From: Lentisphaeria bacterium
GTDB taxonomy: Bacteria > Verrucomicrobiota > Lentisphaeria > Victivallales > Victivallaceae
NCBI GenBank assembly: GCA_022009855.1
Contig: CP091727.1
Location: forward strand, 1,116,001-1,180,000
Direction: 5' to 3'
Length of the DNA: 64,000 nucleotides
A model generated the notes under the pieces. That model saw only the letters and a list, made by a program, of their open reading frames with translations. It ran no database searches and was not told where the DNA came from. Both the position numbers and the translations under genes were made by a program. Of this stretch, positions 34,086-46,366 are shown piece after piece (the first letter of the stretch is position 1; the number at the start of each line of letters is the position of its first letter).

Positions 34086-37000
34086 GGCAGACTCCCTTCT
34101 CCTTCCGGGAAGCGTTCCGGAAGATTGTTCAGACAGATGAAGTAACGGAGAATCGGGAAGATCTCCTCCCGGTTTTCCGCTGGAATCAGCAGCAGAGCCG
34201 CGAATTCCGCCCCAGGATCCGCGGCGCGGATCGTCAGTTCGTCCGTTCCGGAAAAATCCAGCAGATCCGGATAGAAGTACGCATATCTCCCTTTCTGCGG
34301 ATATGCCCAGCGGAAAATGTGACCGATATCCGCCTTGATGTATTCCGAACTGAGGTTGCTCTTGCGGATCAGAGTATCCGATTTTCCATCCGGCTTCCGC
34401 AGCTGGAAGAGCGGTCCGCCGCCCCGCGCGCCGGGAGTACCGGGACGCGCCAGCGTCAGGACCGCAAATTTCCCGTTCAGCGCCTCCGGAAGCTTGAAGC
34501 GGAAATCCACGCCGCTTTTCCGCGCTTTCAGCGACTTCAGCAGTCCGTTCTCAAGCGTGTACGCCTCCGGCAGGAAGAGCGCCTGATCCGGCGTCAGCAA
34601 CCTGGCTCCCCGGCAGACCAGAACCGTCATCAGCTGTTCCCGCTCGCCGTCACAGATGGAGAAAGAGCTCAGTACCGGCTTTTCCCCGGCGTCGCCCGCA
34701 GTGAGAGAACGCCGTTCCGGAGTGTCCCCTGAACTCCGGCCCGGCATTTCACGACCGCGGCCGGGCCCACCCCCTTGACCGGAATTTCCAGCGCCTTGTC
34801 GGAGTTCAGCAGGAGAAAGCGTTTTTCCCACCCTCTTCTGGCCCCGAAGTCAATGGACCCTTCCAGCCGGATCGGCGCGGCCGGCTTACGGTACTGAATC
34901 GATATTTCCGCCGTGCCCGGGGAATCCGCTTCAAACCGAAGGAGGTTTTCGCCCGGCTTGAGCATTCCCGGCAGAGTCCTCGTATTCATCTGGACCGAAC
35001 TGCGGCAACGGAACGAACGCAGCGAGGCGAGCGGCGCATGAACCCGGATCAGCATCCCGTGGCGACCGCGCGTGAGCAACTTTTCCGGCTCCCGCCAGGA
35101 GCGTCCCCCTGTCGATGGAATACTCCACCTTTGCAGCGGGTTCCGTCACGACGTTCACGGCGACGAGCGGATACGGCGTGTCGATCTGGAAACAGAAGCT
35201 CTTCGGCGTGATTCTGCTGAAAAGCGCGTTTCCATCCCCTTGTTTCCACTCCGCGGTGAGAAATCCGGTGGAAAATTCCGGCGGAATCCGATCGGCTTTC
35301 CAGGTTTTGCGGTTGGTGTTGAGCTTCTCCGTCACTTCGCGCCCCATCGCGACGAGGGTCGCCCCGCCCCATTCGGTCTGCAGATCGTTGAAGTCCCCGT
35401 CGTTGTACGGATGAATGCGGAACGACTCCCCGGGACGCAGCACAATGGCGAATTTCGTCCGGGGCGTGGAGGGAACCCAGCCCGCACCGCGCAGGCCGCG
35501 CCGGTAGAAGTGCGACGGGATGGAGCTGCCGTTCGCGGCGATCAGCCAGGGATCGTTCTCCAGCTCCTCCTGCGAGGCCGCGTCAACCTTGTTCCGGGAG
35601 GGGAAGAAGGTCTGCGCCGAGAGGTCGTACACATGCCATGCGCCGTCGTAGAACACCTGTTCGAACGCATGTTCGTTTCCGGCGATCGCGTTCGCGGGGA
35701 GATTGCCGGACTGGACAAACAGATTCAGCAGAAGATTGTTCAGCGGTCCACACTGGTCGGCGCCGTATGAGTTCAGCAAGGAGAGCGGTTGATAGTTCGG
35801 CCGCAGCTGATTCCGGGAGTGCGGCAGAAATTCCGCCGGGAAATAGATGAAATAATCGGTTCTGGCGATCGCGTACTGGAACAGCCGGTCGCACCGCTCC
35901 CGCTCGGAGAGATTTTTCCACTCCCGGCTCCGGACGATTCCGGCGTAGGAGCGGCTGTCCGGCTCCCCCTCCCGCAGCAGGACGGGGTGACGCAGTGTGG
36001 AGCCGTTCGGCGGGCAGCGAAGTTCCACGAAATCCATCACCGTCCCCTCCGGGCAGGTGATCTTCCGCTCCCCGCCCGGCGTCAGGCGGAAGGTCTCGCG
36101 CACCGGAATGCGTGCGGCGGCAAAATCCTCTTCAACCGGATTGTCCTGAAAATTGTTCCGGTTCAGAATCTTTTCGGATCGTTCCCGGCGGCAAGCTCCG
36201 CCGGCACCCGGCGGATCGTCCGCACTCCTCCGGAACGCTGCTCCGCCTGCCACGTTTCGGGGAGCAGCGGCCGCGGACTGAAAAGACCGCCGCGCACCCG
36301 GCCGTCTCCGTCTCCATGAACCCCCTCCAGACTCCGATCGAACCGGAAAAGCGCGCAGGTCGCCCCGTCGACGGAACCGGCGGCGGCCGGCGTGAACGGG
36401 GTCCGGTAACGCACCGTCCGGGAGATGCGGAGGTGATCGAAGCGCCCCTTTGCCGGATTGAAGCGGACCTCGTAATTCGGGCGGAGCGGCTGATACATGA
36501 TTCCCGCAGGCATCCCCAGACAGATCTCGTTCGGCAGGATGCGGTCGATTTTCTTCGCCGACGCCAGATCGGCATACTGGAAGCCGGCAAGATTCTCCCG
36601 GGAGAGCACCTTTCCGTTCAGAAAGATCAGCCGCTCCTGATTGTCCCAGCAGACGGCGATGTGGTGCCACTGCCCGGTTTTCAGCTCTGCGGGAATGGTC
36701 TTGTTCCACGCCTTTTCCGCAAAGTCCTTCTGTTGGAGAATCAAATTCCCGCGAACCGGGTCGTAGGAGAGCCGGAAGATCGATTTCCGATTCTTCTGCC
36801 AGGCTTCGAACAGCGTGGTCTCCCGCCGCCTCTTCCACTCGGGATAGAGGAAGAACTCCACGCTCCCCTCCGCAGTCGGCCAGTGAAATTCACCGGGGTT
36901 CGCGGTCTGCCGCCCCTCCGACCAGAAACAGGGAGGCAGCGCGTTGAAGAAGAAACCTCCGTTTCCATCGAGCTTGAGCGACTCCCCCGCCGCTCCGGCC

Positions 37001-37869
37001 GCAAACAGCTCCGGATTCCGTCCGCAGATCGGAAGACGGGTTGCACAGCGCAGCTCCAGCTTCGAAATCCGAAGGGAAGGCGCGACCGAGGTCCCTTTCG
37101 GCAACGGCAGACCGTCCACAGAAGCGGCGTTCAGAAAATTCTTCATCGAGAACTCCGCGACAAGTTTCCGCGCCCGGGGATCCAGAGCTCCGCTCTGGCG
37201 CATCGTGATCGGCTTGCCCGGGACAACCGCCATGGTGAGCCAGCGCGGATCAATCGCCGCGGAAGGCAGGGGATTTCCCGCCGCATCCAGCTGGCGGAGA
37301 TTCAGGGAGAGGAGGAACGGCAGCGGCGACTCCGGCCGGAAGCTCCACTCCAGATGGATGGGCTCGCCCTTCGTTTCCCCGTCGATCTCCTTTTCGAATG
37401 AAAATGTTCCGGCACCGTCCAGACGGACTCCCCCCTCGTTGCCGGAGACCTTCCCGCCGGAGGCGCTCCGCCATTTTCCGGCGGCGGCAAGCGCGCCGCT
37501 GAACAGATTCTCCCGCTCATCGAACTCCGGAAGTGCCGGAGCGTCCCCGTTGAAGTATAAATAGAGCGATTCGCTCTTCGTCGGCGCCTCAAACCGGAGT
37601 ACATTACCGGAACGCCGCAGCGCCAGACGCCGAAATCCCTGCTGGTTCTCCGCGACGACGGCGAATCCGTCGATTCCCTGTAAATCCTTCTCCAGAACCA
37701 GTTCGCAGAAAGCGGTCGGGAATTCCGCCTTTGCCAGTCTGACACGTTCCTGCAGTCCTTCGATTCGCCACGGCGGAACCTCCGCAGCCGCCCCCGACAG
37801 GACGGCGCAGGCGAAAAGCCGGAAAAACCATGCAAGCTTGCTGGGAAACAATTGACGGTGCAGATTCAT
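34082..37869 (-). CDS. Giant secreted LamG + transglutaminase-like protein (frame-broken)
   Basis: About 1,262 residues. The N-terminus (WFFRLFACAVLSGAAAEV) is a signal peptide. Residues about 335-500 form a LamG/concanavalin-like domain (SVEFFLYPEW, TGQWHHIAVCWDNQERLIFL). Residues about 690-760 carry a transglutaminase-like core: GADQCGPLNN (Cys near 705), GNEHAFEQVFYDG (His near 733) and WHVYDLSAQTFF (Asp near 749). Several beta domains follow. Frame changes lie near 36170, 35080 and 34700. The role could be peptide crosslinking or peptidolysis on glycoproteins bound through LamG; substrate unknown. It sits 62 bases after the DUF6259-like gene and overlaps the beta-helix gene, so they look like one operon. 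Confidence 0.78.
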
Positions 37870-37931
37870 AACAGATTTATCCTCGCGTTAAATGATCCTG
37901 TGATAATGAAGAAGAACCAGAGCATTTTCCT

Positions 37932-39942
37932 TCAGCCGGACCTCGCCATCCGACGCGACTTCCCTTCGCCCAGGAAGGAGTGACCGACCAGACGTGCCTG
38001 CGGCACGGTCAGGTGAAACCGGATCTCCGGTCGGTGACACTGGGTCGCCATCACCACGATATCCCCCGTCGGAGTGCGGTATCCAGCCGTGTCGAGCTCA
38101 TCGGAATCTACGGAAAAATCAACGGTGGAACGGAACCGGGCCTCCGTCAGAAGATGAGCGTTTGCGTTCCGGAAATCCAGCGCTTTCCGCAGATACTCCC
38201 GGTATTCGGGAATCTCCGCGATAGTCTTCCGGCAGCGGTAGATCTCCACATCCGCCAGCAGGTTGTCGAGGATCATGCGATTGACCCGCCGCACCACATC
38301 GGAACCGTCCCGCAGGTCCCGGTTGGAAAGCCGAACCTCCGGAAACAGAAAGCGGAACCATTCCCGGTCGATGTCGATCCGGGGGCGTTCCCCCTCGTTT
38401 TTCCAGTCCGGATTGCGAAGATTGGCCCCGCCGGGATAGGGGTGGACATAGTCGCAGTACTGGGCCGTCAGATCGGTCACGTGTTCCACGCCGAAGCTCA
38501 TCTCCGGCGCCCGGGCATTGGCGTATTCCCGGAGACGGCGGATCTGATCCGCACGATACCGCGTCGATTCGACGAAGGGAACCGGGTGGCCGTGCTCCGG
38601 CGACCAGCAGACCGGTGCCGCCTTGCCGATCTGATCGAAGAAGATGCCGTCGCACCCGTATTCCACCGCGCGGTCCACCATCCCCTTCAGCAGTTTGAAC
38701 CACTCTTCCGACGAAGGACAGGCAACGGCGAAGGAACGGGCGCCGTACTGCCGCTGCGATACCCCGTCACCGCCGAACCCCCAGCGTTCGGTGATCTCGT
38801 TTCCGTACATATCCCGGCAGCAGATTCCGCGGCCGGTCGTGCGGTAAAATTCCGAGGTGCGGTCGATGAGCTGCCCGTTGCAGTACAGGATGACGTGTCC
38901 CCCCCTCGCTCGGATGCGTCGGATGTTCTCCTTGAGCTCCCCCTCTCCGCCGAGTTCCGCGGAAGGAATGTAATTCGGATAGTCGTTGTCGTGGCCGCCC
39001 TGATGCCAGCCGAGCAGAAAGAGGGTATCGATCCCCGCCGACAGGCCGTCGTCGAACACCCGCCCCAGCTCCCGGAAACGGTAGAGCGTTTCCCCGTACT
39101 GGGTCCGGGCGATGATTCTCTGCCACCCCTGCATCGTCTTCACCCACGGCGGCGGCGTCCGGAAATCCAGCCACGTTTCCGCCCACTTCCGGTACTTCAG
39201 CGCGCCGTCGTGCCACCTCCCCGAATAGGGGGAGGTCAGATATCCGGAATATTCCCGGGTCTCCCCCGTCTTCAGAAACGGGATGCGGTCGAAATAAAGG
39301 AGACCTCCCCCGCCGCGCTCCTTTCGTACACATGAAGCGTCTCCTGAAACGACGGATCGTGGCAGCCGAAATAGACCCCCTCCTCCCCGTTGGCAAATAG
39401 AAAGGAGTTGGTCGCCAGCGAACTGCCGGGATAGTGGAAGATGAGCCGCCGGAAGCGTTCGTCCTTCTGCTGATAAAGAGGCTTGACCGCCGCCAGCGTC
39501 CCCCGCAGGTCATCCAGCACTTCGCCCCCTGATGCGCGGTGTGCAGCTTCATCGCAAGCGCCGCCTCGGAAAAGGTGACGACAGGAAACATGCACTCGCG
39601 GACCATCACACGGGGATCTTCGTTTTCCAGCAGAATCTTCCAGCGGAGTTCGCCCGCCTCCAGTTCGACAACGATCGCGAGGCGGATCTTCAGAAGCGTA
39701 CCGTCTCCGCCGCGGAGAGCGTCGAAGTTCATCTCCAGCCGGTTTCCCGCTTGACGGATCTCCGGCCGATTTCCGTCCGGCGGAAGCTCCTCCTCCAGAC
39801 TGCTTCCCCTCGTCAGAATGAGTTTCCACGGGAATCCGGGCCGGATCAGTTCCGTCCCCGTCTCTTCATTTTTCAGGGAGAGCAGCTCTCCGCGGGAACT
39901 GAACTCCGCCGAGATCTGCGCATCACGCAATATAAAAGGCAT
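37932..39942 (-). CDS. DUF6259-like putative glycoside hydrolase (frame-broken)
   Basis: About 670 residues. The N-terminal beta-sandwich (AEFSSRGELLSLKNEETG) precedes a TIM barrel with TLFLLGWHQGGHDNDYPNY, HVILYCNGQLID and GCDGIFFDQIGKAAP; the acidic pair in FFDQ is a plausible catalytic site. The pattern matches proteins annotated DUF6259, thought to be glycosidases, but I cannot name a reaction. No signal peptide is seen, so it may act inside the cell. GGAGG lies 8 bases before the ATG at 39942. Frame changes lie near 39530, 39290 and at an extra point near 39145. It lies between a pseudopilin and the LamG-transglutaminase gene. Confidence 0.72.
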
Positions 39943-39992
39943 GGCAATATTCCTCCGTTTTCGCCTCTTTGGGTGGAAGGTTTGGTGACACC

Positions 39993-40781
39993 TCACCTGG
40001 TCGCATTCGGATTGAAGAAAAGGGTTCCGGAATTGACATAGTAATAGCGCATGTTGTATTTGCCGAGCCCCGGCCTCAGAGAGGCGACATGGCCGTCCCA
40101 GTAGCAGACGTTGGCCGCCCGCCCGCTGCCATGCCGCAGATTGATGCCGGGCGCGTAGGTGGAACTGGAGCCGACCTTGACTCCGTTCGCATAGCAGAAG
40201 GTGGCGGAGCCCGCAATCGCAGGAGGCGGTGCCTGTGGATCATCCTTAATCCCGTTTTCCCGGTTGTTGTCGGTCAGCAGCATGATGCTGGCGTTTCTTC
40301 TTACGGGAGCCTTTGTCGGCCGGTTCCCCGGGGTGTTCCAGAAGTCGGTTTTAGGAGCGTACTGGTTGAGGGTAATGCTGTTGGCGGAGTAATGGGTATG
40401 GCGGTATCCCTGAGAAAAAGTCCAGTCGTCGAGCGGCGGCGCCGCCGGACAGTTCAGGATGCCTTTCGGATTGTTCCATGGCGTGCCGCCCTCTTCGGTG
40501 AGATCGACGAAACCGGTTCCGGTAAAATATTTCATCTTTATCAGCGTGAAATACCACTGGGTATCCCAGGAGTTATACCAGACGATGTTGAAGCCGCTGT
40601 GATCGTTGACGTAGGAAAAACAGGCCATCCCGAGCTGTTTCTGATTGGATTTGCATCTGGCGTCATGGGCGGTCTCTCGCGCCTTCGTCAACGCCGGAAG
40701 GAGCATCGCCACCAAAACCGCGATAATCGCGATTACGATCAGGAGTTCGATTAAGGTAAAACCATTTCTGCGCTCTCTCAT
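39993..40781 (-). CDS. Type II secretion-type pseudopilin (H-x9-DG family)
   Basis: 262 residues and intact, a useful reference for the damaged paralogues. The start [20 protein letters not shown] gives a short leader cut before Phe, then the hydrophobic helix. The globular part holds the C-terminal motif [20 protein letters not shown] weak AGGGA precedes the ATG. The GntR-type regulator upstream (40932-42274) and the DUF6259-like hydrolase downstream (51 bases away) place it inside a polysaccharide locus. Confidence 0.93.
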   Translation of the reverse strand: MRERRNGFTLIELLIVIAIIAVLVAMLLPALTKARETAHDARCKSNQKQLGMACFSYVNDHSGFNIVWYNSWDTQWYFTLIKMKYFTGTGFVDLTEEGGTPWNNPKGILNCPAAPPLDDWTFSQGYRHTHYSANSITLNQYAPKTDFWNTPGNRPTKAPVRRNASIMLLTDNNRENGIKDDPQAPPPAIAGSATFCYANGVKVGSSSTYAPGINLRHGSGRAANVCYWDGHVASLRPGLGKYNMRYYYVNSGTLFFNPNATR

Positions 40782-40931
40782 TCCCTGTTCCCTTTCCTGT
40801 TATGATCGAAGAAACGGCGGTTGTCGTTTTCCGGAAACTCAATTTCCGTTCCGTATCGCTTTCCCTGTTGCGGCATGTCCGGCTCCTCCTGTGCCACTCT
40901 TGACTTAGTCATTATCGGCATCAAAAATTAT

Positions 40932-42274
40932 TCAACTCCACATGGCATCCTTGCACATTTCGTTGCTGGTGGTCAGAATAAGATCGACCGCGCGGCTGAA
41001 CTCCGCGATCGCCTCCTCCAGCGGCATGGACTCCCGTATGAGTTTGACGATCCGGTAATAGATGATCTCCGTGATGCCGGAAGAGTCGATATTGTAATCC
41101 GAGGTCACATGGAACATCTCTTTTTTGAATACGGCATCCCGTTCATCACCGTCGGCGAAGCTTTTTTCCGCGGCTTTACGGAGAATGGGGATGCCGTTCT
41201 TCGACGAGCCGAGAATATCCTGAACGCTTTCGCTGAGCATGAAACGGATGAACGCCTCCGCAGTGGAATCATCGGTGCACTCCCTTCCGGATACAGATCA
41301 GGTCGGTCGCCTGCGCCGTAAGAGGTTTCCCGCCCGGAATCCGGGGAAGCGGCAGCGTGCACCAGTCAGTGAGACCGTCGGCCCGGATGGCGGAAATGTA
41401 ATTCCGGTCTGCGATGGAAAACAGTTGCGAGCCGGAGGAAAAACGCTGTGCGTTTCCCTCCTCGCGCCGTTCAGGCCGGAGCGCCTGATAGAGCTCCCGC
41501 AGGGCGTGCAGCGCACGAATGGATTCCGGCGTATTCAGGAAAAACCGGCAGGTTCGCCCGGCTTCGCGCTCGAGCAATCTGCCTCCGGCACGGAAGAAGA
41601 TATTCATCCACCAGTAGGGAGATTCGGTGTAATTCAGAATCTCTATGTCGCTCAGATCGCGGCGGAGCCTGCGGATGATCTCCAGAAATTCCCCCACTCC
41701 CAACCCTCGGCGGGCAGAGGAATCCGATAATACTTCAGCAGCCGGGTGTTGCAGAACAGAACGCGCGGCGAAAAGTCGAAGGGTATGCCGAACAATCTCC
41801 CGTCCGACTCGCGAAACCCCTGGAAGGGATGCTCATAGAACTCCTCCCGGCCGAAAAAGCACCGGTTCAGAATCGGAGCAAGATCCATATACTGGTTCCG
41901 GTCGCGCTGAAGGGTGTAGGTCGTCCGGACCTCAAACATTCCACGCTTGAAACCACTGCACAAACGCAGCTCCGGAAGCTCCGCCCTCATCCGCTCTCTG
42001 AGTTTCGGAACCCACTCCCGCGTATTGGAAAACAGCACCAGATGATTGGCGATCAGCCGCTCTTTCCCAGCCCGGCTTGACGAAAGCCCCGCGGCGGGGG
42101 AATGCAGGTAAGCACACCGTCCTGCACCAGCGAGGCGATCGCCCGCTGTGCCATCAGAAACGAGATGCCGCACCGGGCGGCAATCTCCCGCGCCCCCGGC
42201 AGCTTGCCGCCGGCGGAAATTCCGCCGGATTCAATGCCATCCAGAATCCAGTTCCGTACGATGTCATCGACCAT
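40932..42274 (-). CDS. GntR regulator fused to an extracellular solute-binding-type sensor
   Basis: The N-terminal winged helix is GntR-like (ISAGGKLPGAREIAARCGISF, then QRAIASLVQDGVL). The remaining 370 residues resemble a family 1 ABC sugar-binding protein: NRCFFGREEFYEHPFQGF, RLFGIPFDFSPRVLFCNTRLL, WWMNIFFRAGGRLLE and TLPLPRIPGGKPLTAQATDL. No signal peptide precedes it, so it works as a cytoplasmic ligand sensor. Frame changes lie near 42090, 41695 and 41260; joined length is about 447 residues. A near-consensus promoter drives it. It probably controls the pseudopilin to beta-helix genes downstream. Confidence 0.78.
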
Positions 42275-42325
42275 TTTCGTTATCCCGCTTCAGCTCATTG
42301 TCCCCATCGAAGTTCCCACGATTAC

Positions 42326-42354
42326 ATTATAGCACATTTTTGTGGCTAAGTCAA
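42326..42354 (-). promoter_or_regulatory. Strong sigma-70 promoter of the GntR-SBP gene
   Basis: TTGACT (42349-42354), 17-base spacer, TATAAT (42326-42331) on the minus strand; about 45 bases from transcription start to the ATG. Confidence 0.75.
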
Positions 42355-42459
42355 TAGGAGGCCAAAATCTTTTCTTCTTTTTTTTTGATCGGGAACCGCG
42401 ACGAGGTACGGAACGGGTCCTCCGGGGCGCGCCAGACGGGGTGGAAACCTCGGAAAAAA

Positions 42460-43725
42460 CTATCGTTCCGCAAGCAGCGTGCGAACCGCTTCGGAGAACC
42501 GGTCTCCGCGCTCCCGGTAGTCGCGGAACATATCCATGCTGGCACAGGCCGGCGAAAGCAGAACCGTGTCGCCCGGAAGCGCATGACCGGCCGCGGTCAT
42601 GACCGCCTTTTCAAAATCGGTTCCGCACTCCGCAAATGGAATGTTCCCGTCGAGAACCGCCGCGATGGAGGCGCGGCAGGCGCCGTAGAGAACCGCAAAC
42701 CGGATCCGCTCCTTCTCTTCAAGCAGCGGGGTGAAATCCATCCCCTTGTCGAGGCCGCCGAGCAGCAGAACCGCGCAGCGCCGTCGCGGCAGGGTGCGCA
42801 GAGCCGCCAGCACCGAGGCCGGATTGGTCGCCTTGGAATCGTCGACATAGCGGACGCCATCCCGCTCAGCCACCAGCTCGATCCGATGACGGCCCGGCGC
42901 AAAGGAGCGGATCGCCTCGACAAATTCCCGTCGGAACACCTCCTCCGCCGGCAGAAGCCGCAGCGCCAGCTCGACCGCGGCGGCGAGATTCTCCTGATTG
43001 TGCGGCGCCTGGAGCCGGGTGACGCCGGTGTCGATGAGTTCGCGTCCGTCCACGTAGAGCCGCGCCTCTCGGAGCTCGACGCGCCGGGAGGCGGGCAGCG
43101 ACAGCCCGAAGACGCGGTTTTCTTCCGGGACATGGCGGAAAATCCGCCGCTTGACCTCGCAGTACTCTTCGAATCCGCCGGCGTACCGGTTGATGTGATC
43201 GGATTCCAGGTTGAGCAGCGCGGCGGCGACAGGCGCGAAGGTGTCGGCGCGCTCCAGCTGAAACGAGCTCACCTCCACCACCGGGAACGTCTCCGGCGGC
43301 AGCTTCCCTTCCCGCATATCGGCGGCGATGTCGGCGAGCGGCACGCCGATGTTTCCCGCCGGCACCGCCGGAACTCCAACCGCATTCAGCAGATGGCAGA
43401 CAAGTTCAGTCGTAGTGGTCTTGCCGTTGGTTCCAGTGATCGCGATGCAGCGGCGGCGCGGAAGGTTGCGGAAACCGAACTCCAGTTCGCTGATGAATTC
43501 CGCTTCGCCGCGGTCTGCGCGCCGGGCGGCCGCCTGCCAGAGCGGCGAGGTGAGCGGCGGCACCCCGGGGCTGGTGACGATGAGGGAACATTTTTCCACC
43601 GCTTCATCCGGAGGGACGGGAGCGGGATCGGAGAGGATTTCCGCTTTCATTCCAAGGAGTTCCGCCAGACGCCGGGCGGCACGGCCGGAGACACCGTCTC
43701 CGAGGATCAGGCACTGTTTCATCAT
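42460..43725 (-). CDS. murD: UDP-N-acetylmuramoyl-L-alanine--D-glutamate ligase
   Basis: 421 residues, intact. Adds D-glutamate to UDP-MurNAc-L-Ala in peptidoglycan synthesis; cytoplasmic. Visible motifs: [10 protein letters not shown] at the N-domain, the Mur ligase P-loop [13 protein letters not shown] (near residue 100), [35 protein letters not shown], and [18 protein letters not shown] near the end. It stands alone, away from any dcw cluster. Two adjacent ATG codons (43725, 43722) are possible starts; no strong ribosome site is seen. Confidence 0.96.
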   Translation of the reverse strand: MMKQCLILGDGVSGRAARRLAELLGMKAEILSDPAPVPPDEAVEKCSLIVTSPGVPPLTSPLWQAAARRADRGEAEFISELEFGFRNLPRRRCIAITGTNGKTTTTELVCHLLNAVGVPAVPAGNIGVPLADIAADMREGKLPPETFPVVEVSSFQLERADTFAPVAAALLNLESDHINRYAGGFEEYCEVKRRIFRHVPEENRVFGLSLPASRRVELREARLYVDGRELIDTGVTRLQAPHNQENLAAAVELALRLLPAEEVFRREFVEAIRSFAPGRHRIELVAERDGVRYVDDSKATNPASVLAALRTLPRRRCAVLLLGGLDKGMDFTPLLEEKERIRFAVLYGACRASIAAVLDGNIPFAECGTDFEKAVMTAAGHALPGDTVLLSPACASMDMFRDYRERGDRFSEAVRTLLAER

Positions 43726-43835
43726 GGTTTATCCGGCAGATTTCATCCGGTTGATTTCCGAGGGGGCAAAATCCCCGGTTTTCCTTATAATATACTTGAT
43801 ATTTGAATCGCCGCAAGTTATATTCTTTATTCGTT

Positions 43836-44587
43836 ATGGACACAAAGAGCAAAATTCTCGAGGCTGTTTCGGAGGGGACGCTCGGCTTCGCGGAAGCGGT
43901 CGCCCGACTGGCCGCAGCGGAAGGCGCGGTCACCGACCTCGGCGTCGCCCGAATCGATCATGCCCGCATGGCACGCTGCGGCATGCCGGAGTTTGTTTAC
44001 GGGGCCGGGAAAACGGTGGAGCAGCTCCTTGCGATCGTGCCGGAAATTCTCCGCCGGACCGGTTCGGTGCTGGTGACCAGAGTGGAACCGGAAGCCGGAC
44101 GGACGCTTCGAGAAAGAGTGCCACAGGGAGTCCACGATCCGGTTGCGAAGGTGTTCGCCGTGCAGAACAGCGCCCGGGAGCTTCGGGGCAATGTGGCGGT
44201 CGTCTCCGCCGGCACCAGCGATCTCGGCGTCGCGCTGGAGGCGAAATACACGCTCGAAGAGTGCGGCGTGCGTTCGAACTGGTGGCCGATGTCGGCGTCG
44301 CCGGAATTGAACGACTGTTCGCGTCGCTCGACCGTCTCCGCCGCGCCGATGTGTGCATTGTAATCGCGGGCATGGAGGGCGCGCTGCCCAGTGTGGTCGG
44401 CGGATTAGTCGGCTCCCCGGTGATCGCGGTGCCGACCAGTGTCGGATACGGCGCGAATTTCGGCGGTCTGGCGGCGCTGCTCGGGATGCTCAACAGCTGC
44501 GCCGCCGGCGTTACGGTGGTGAATGTTGACAACGGATTCGGCGCCGCGTGTGCCGCCGCCCGGATCATCAACGGCAAAGACAAATAA
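43836..44587 (+). CDS. larB: Nickel-pincer cofactor biosynthesis protein LarB (frame-broken)
   Basis: In known systems LarB carboxylates nicotinic acid adenine dinucleotide, the first step to the nickel-pincer nucleotide of lactate racemase. The AIR-carboxylase-like C-terminal domain is clear: [37 protein letters not shown] and [20 protein letters not shown]. The N-terminal segment [13 protein letters not shown] precedes [12 protein letters not shown]. One frame change near 44270 is needed, after which the length is about 250 residues, the family norm. No larC, larE or larA is adjacent. The ribosome site is poor; the chosen ATG gives [11 protein letters not shown]. Confidence 0.9.
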
Positions 44588-44627
44588 CCAATAGCGCCGG
44601 ATTTCGACGCAGAAGGATGACAATACG

Positions 44628-46351
44628 ATGAGCAACTATCCGAAATACCGTTACCCGGAACCGATTCCGATCAAAGACCGGCAGTGGCCGGACAGGATTA
44701 TCACCGCTCCGCCCATTTGGGCCTCCGTCGACCTGCGCGACGGCAACCAGGCGCTGCCCGAACCGATGTCGCCGGAACACAAGCTCGAATACTTCAACAT
44801 GCTGCTCGGAATCGGCTTCAAGGAGATTGAGGTCTCCTTCCCCTCCGCTTCGGCGGACGATCACGATTTCGTGCGCATGTTGATCGACCGCAATCTGATT
44901 CCGGACGATGTGCGTATTTCCGTGCTGACCCAGGCGCGTCGCCATCTGATCGACAAGACCATCGAATCGCTTCGCGGTGTGCGAAGCGCCATCGCTCACT
45001 GTTACGTACCGACCTCCGATCTGCACGGGCGGTTCGTTTTCAACTGCGACCACAAGCAGGTCATGCAGATGGCGATCGACGGCACCCGGATGGTGCGCGA
45101 GGCGATCGAGCGCGAAGGGCTCACCGGCAGGGTGACCTACGAGTTCTCCCCCGAGGAGTTCACCGACAGCGACCTCGATTTCGTGGTGGAGCTCTGCTGC
45201 GCGGTCAAGGAGGAGTGGGGCGCGGCCACGCCGGAAAGCTTCATCCTCAACCTGCCCGCGACGGTGGAGCGGCGTCCCCCAACCAGTACGCCGACATGAT
45301 CGAACTCTTCTGTCGCAAATATCCGTATCTGGCGGAGACCACGGTGAGTCTGCACGCCCACAATGACCAGGGTTGCGCGGTGGCGGCCACCGAACTTGCG
45401 CTGCTGGCCGGGGCCACCCGGGTGGAGGGGACCATTTTCGGCCACGGCGAACGGACCGGCAACCTCGACATTTCGGTGCTGGCGCTCAACCTCGAATCGC
45501 GCGGCGTCAAGACCGGACTTAATTTCAGCAACATGCCGGAGATCGTGCGGATCGTCGAACGCAACTCCGGGATCGAGGTGCATCCGCGCCATCCCTACGC
45601 CGGGGATCTGGTTTTCACCGCCTTCTCCGGCTCGCACCAGGACGCGATCCGGAAAGGGTTTGAGCACCGGGCGGAGATCACCGAATACTTCAAACAGGGC
45701 TGGAAGATCCCCTACCTCCACCTCGATCCCTCCGACCTCGGCCGGCAGTATGAGAAGCTGATCCGCATCAACAGCCAGTCCGGCAAGGGCGGCATCGTCT
45801 ATGTGCTGGAGAAGGAGTTCGGCATCTATCCGCCGAAGACGATGCATCCGGAGATCGGCGCGGTGGTGCAGGAGTACATCGACCGGACCGGAGGAGAGAT
45901 CAATTCGGAGGAGCTGCGTCGGATCTTCGACGAAAACTTCGTCAACATCGTCGGCCCTTACCGGATGGAGGATTATCACCGTGCCTCGGTGGGCGACCGT
46001 TCCGGTTCCGACTTCACCTGGTACATCGGAGACGAAAAGTACGAGCTGACCGGCCAGGGCAACGGACCGCTTTCGGCGGTGGTGCACGCATTGAAGAGTT
46101 CCGGACTGATGCCGTTCTTCAAACTGGAAGACTTCTCCGAACGCACACTCGGCAAGGATGCCGACGCCCGTGCGATGGCGTTCATCGGTCTCCGTTGCGG
46201 TGACACGCCGGAACACAAGGAACTGATCTACGGCGCCGGGGAGCACTCCAACATCGACCGGGCAGCGATTGCGGCATTGATCAGTGCGATGAACCGGGCG
46301 GCAGCCCGCGGAGTGTTCCGCCGGGACCAGGCGATGGTCCAGACCGTCTGA
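44628..46351 (+). CDS. leuA: 2-isopropylmalate synthase (type 2, frame-broken)
   Basis: Condenses 2-ketoisovalerate with acetyl-CoA, first step of leucine synthesis. Motifs: WASVDLRDGNQAL at the start of the barrel, EIEVSFPSASADDHDF, and TVSLHAHNDQGCAVAA with the metal-binding HxH. The C-terminal regulatory LeuA dimer domain follows (YELTGQGNGPLSAVVHAL). The frame changes once near 45270, where one G seems missing before CGGCGTCCCCC; read through, the enzyme is about 574 residues, normal for the long form. AAGGA precedes the ATG. It may be cotranscribed with larB, which ends 40 bases upstream. Confidence 0.95.
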
Positions 46352-46366
46352 GGGGGCGGGGGAGCG

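Noticed and set aside
32619..34145. 508-codon plus-strand frame opposite the beta-helix gene
   Set aside because: Shadow frame; the minus strand shows a signal peptide and beta-helix coils.
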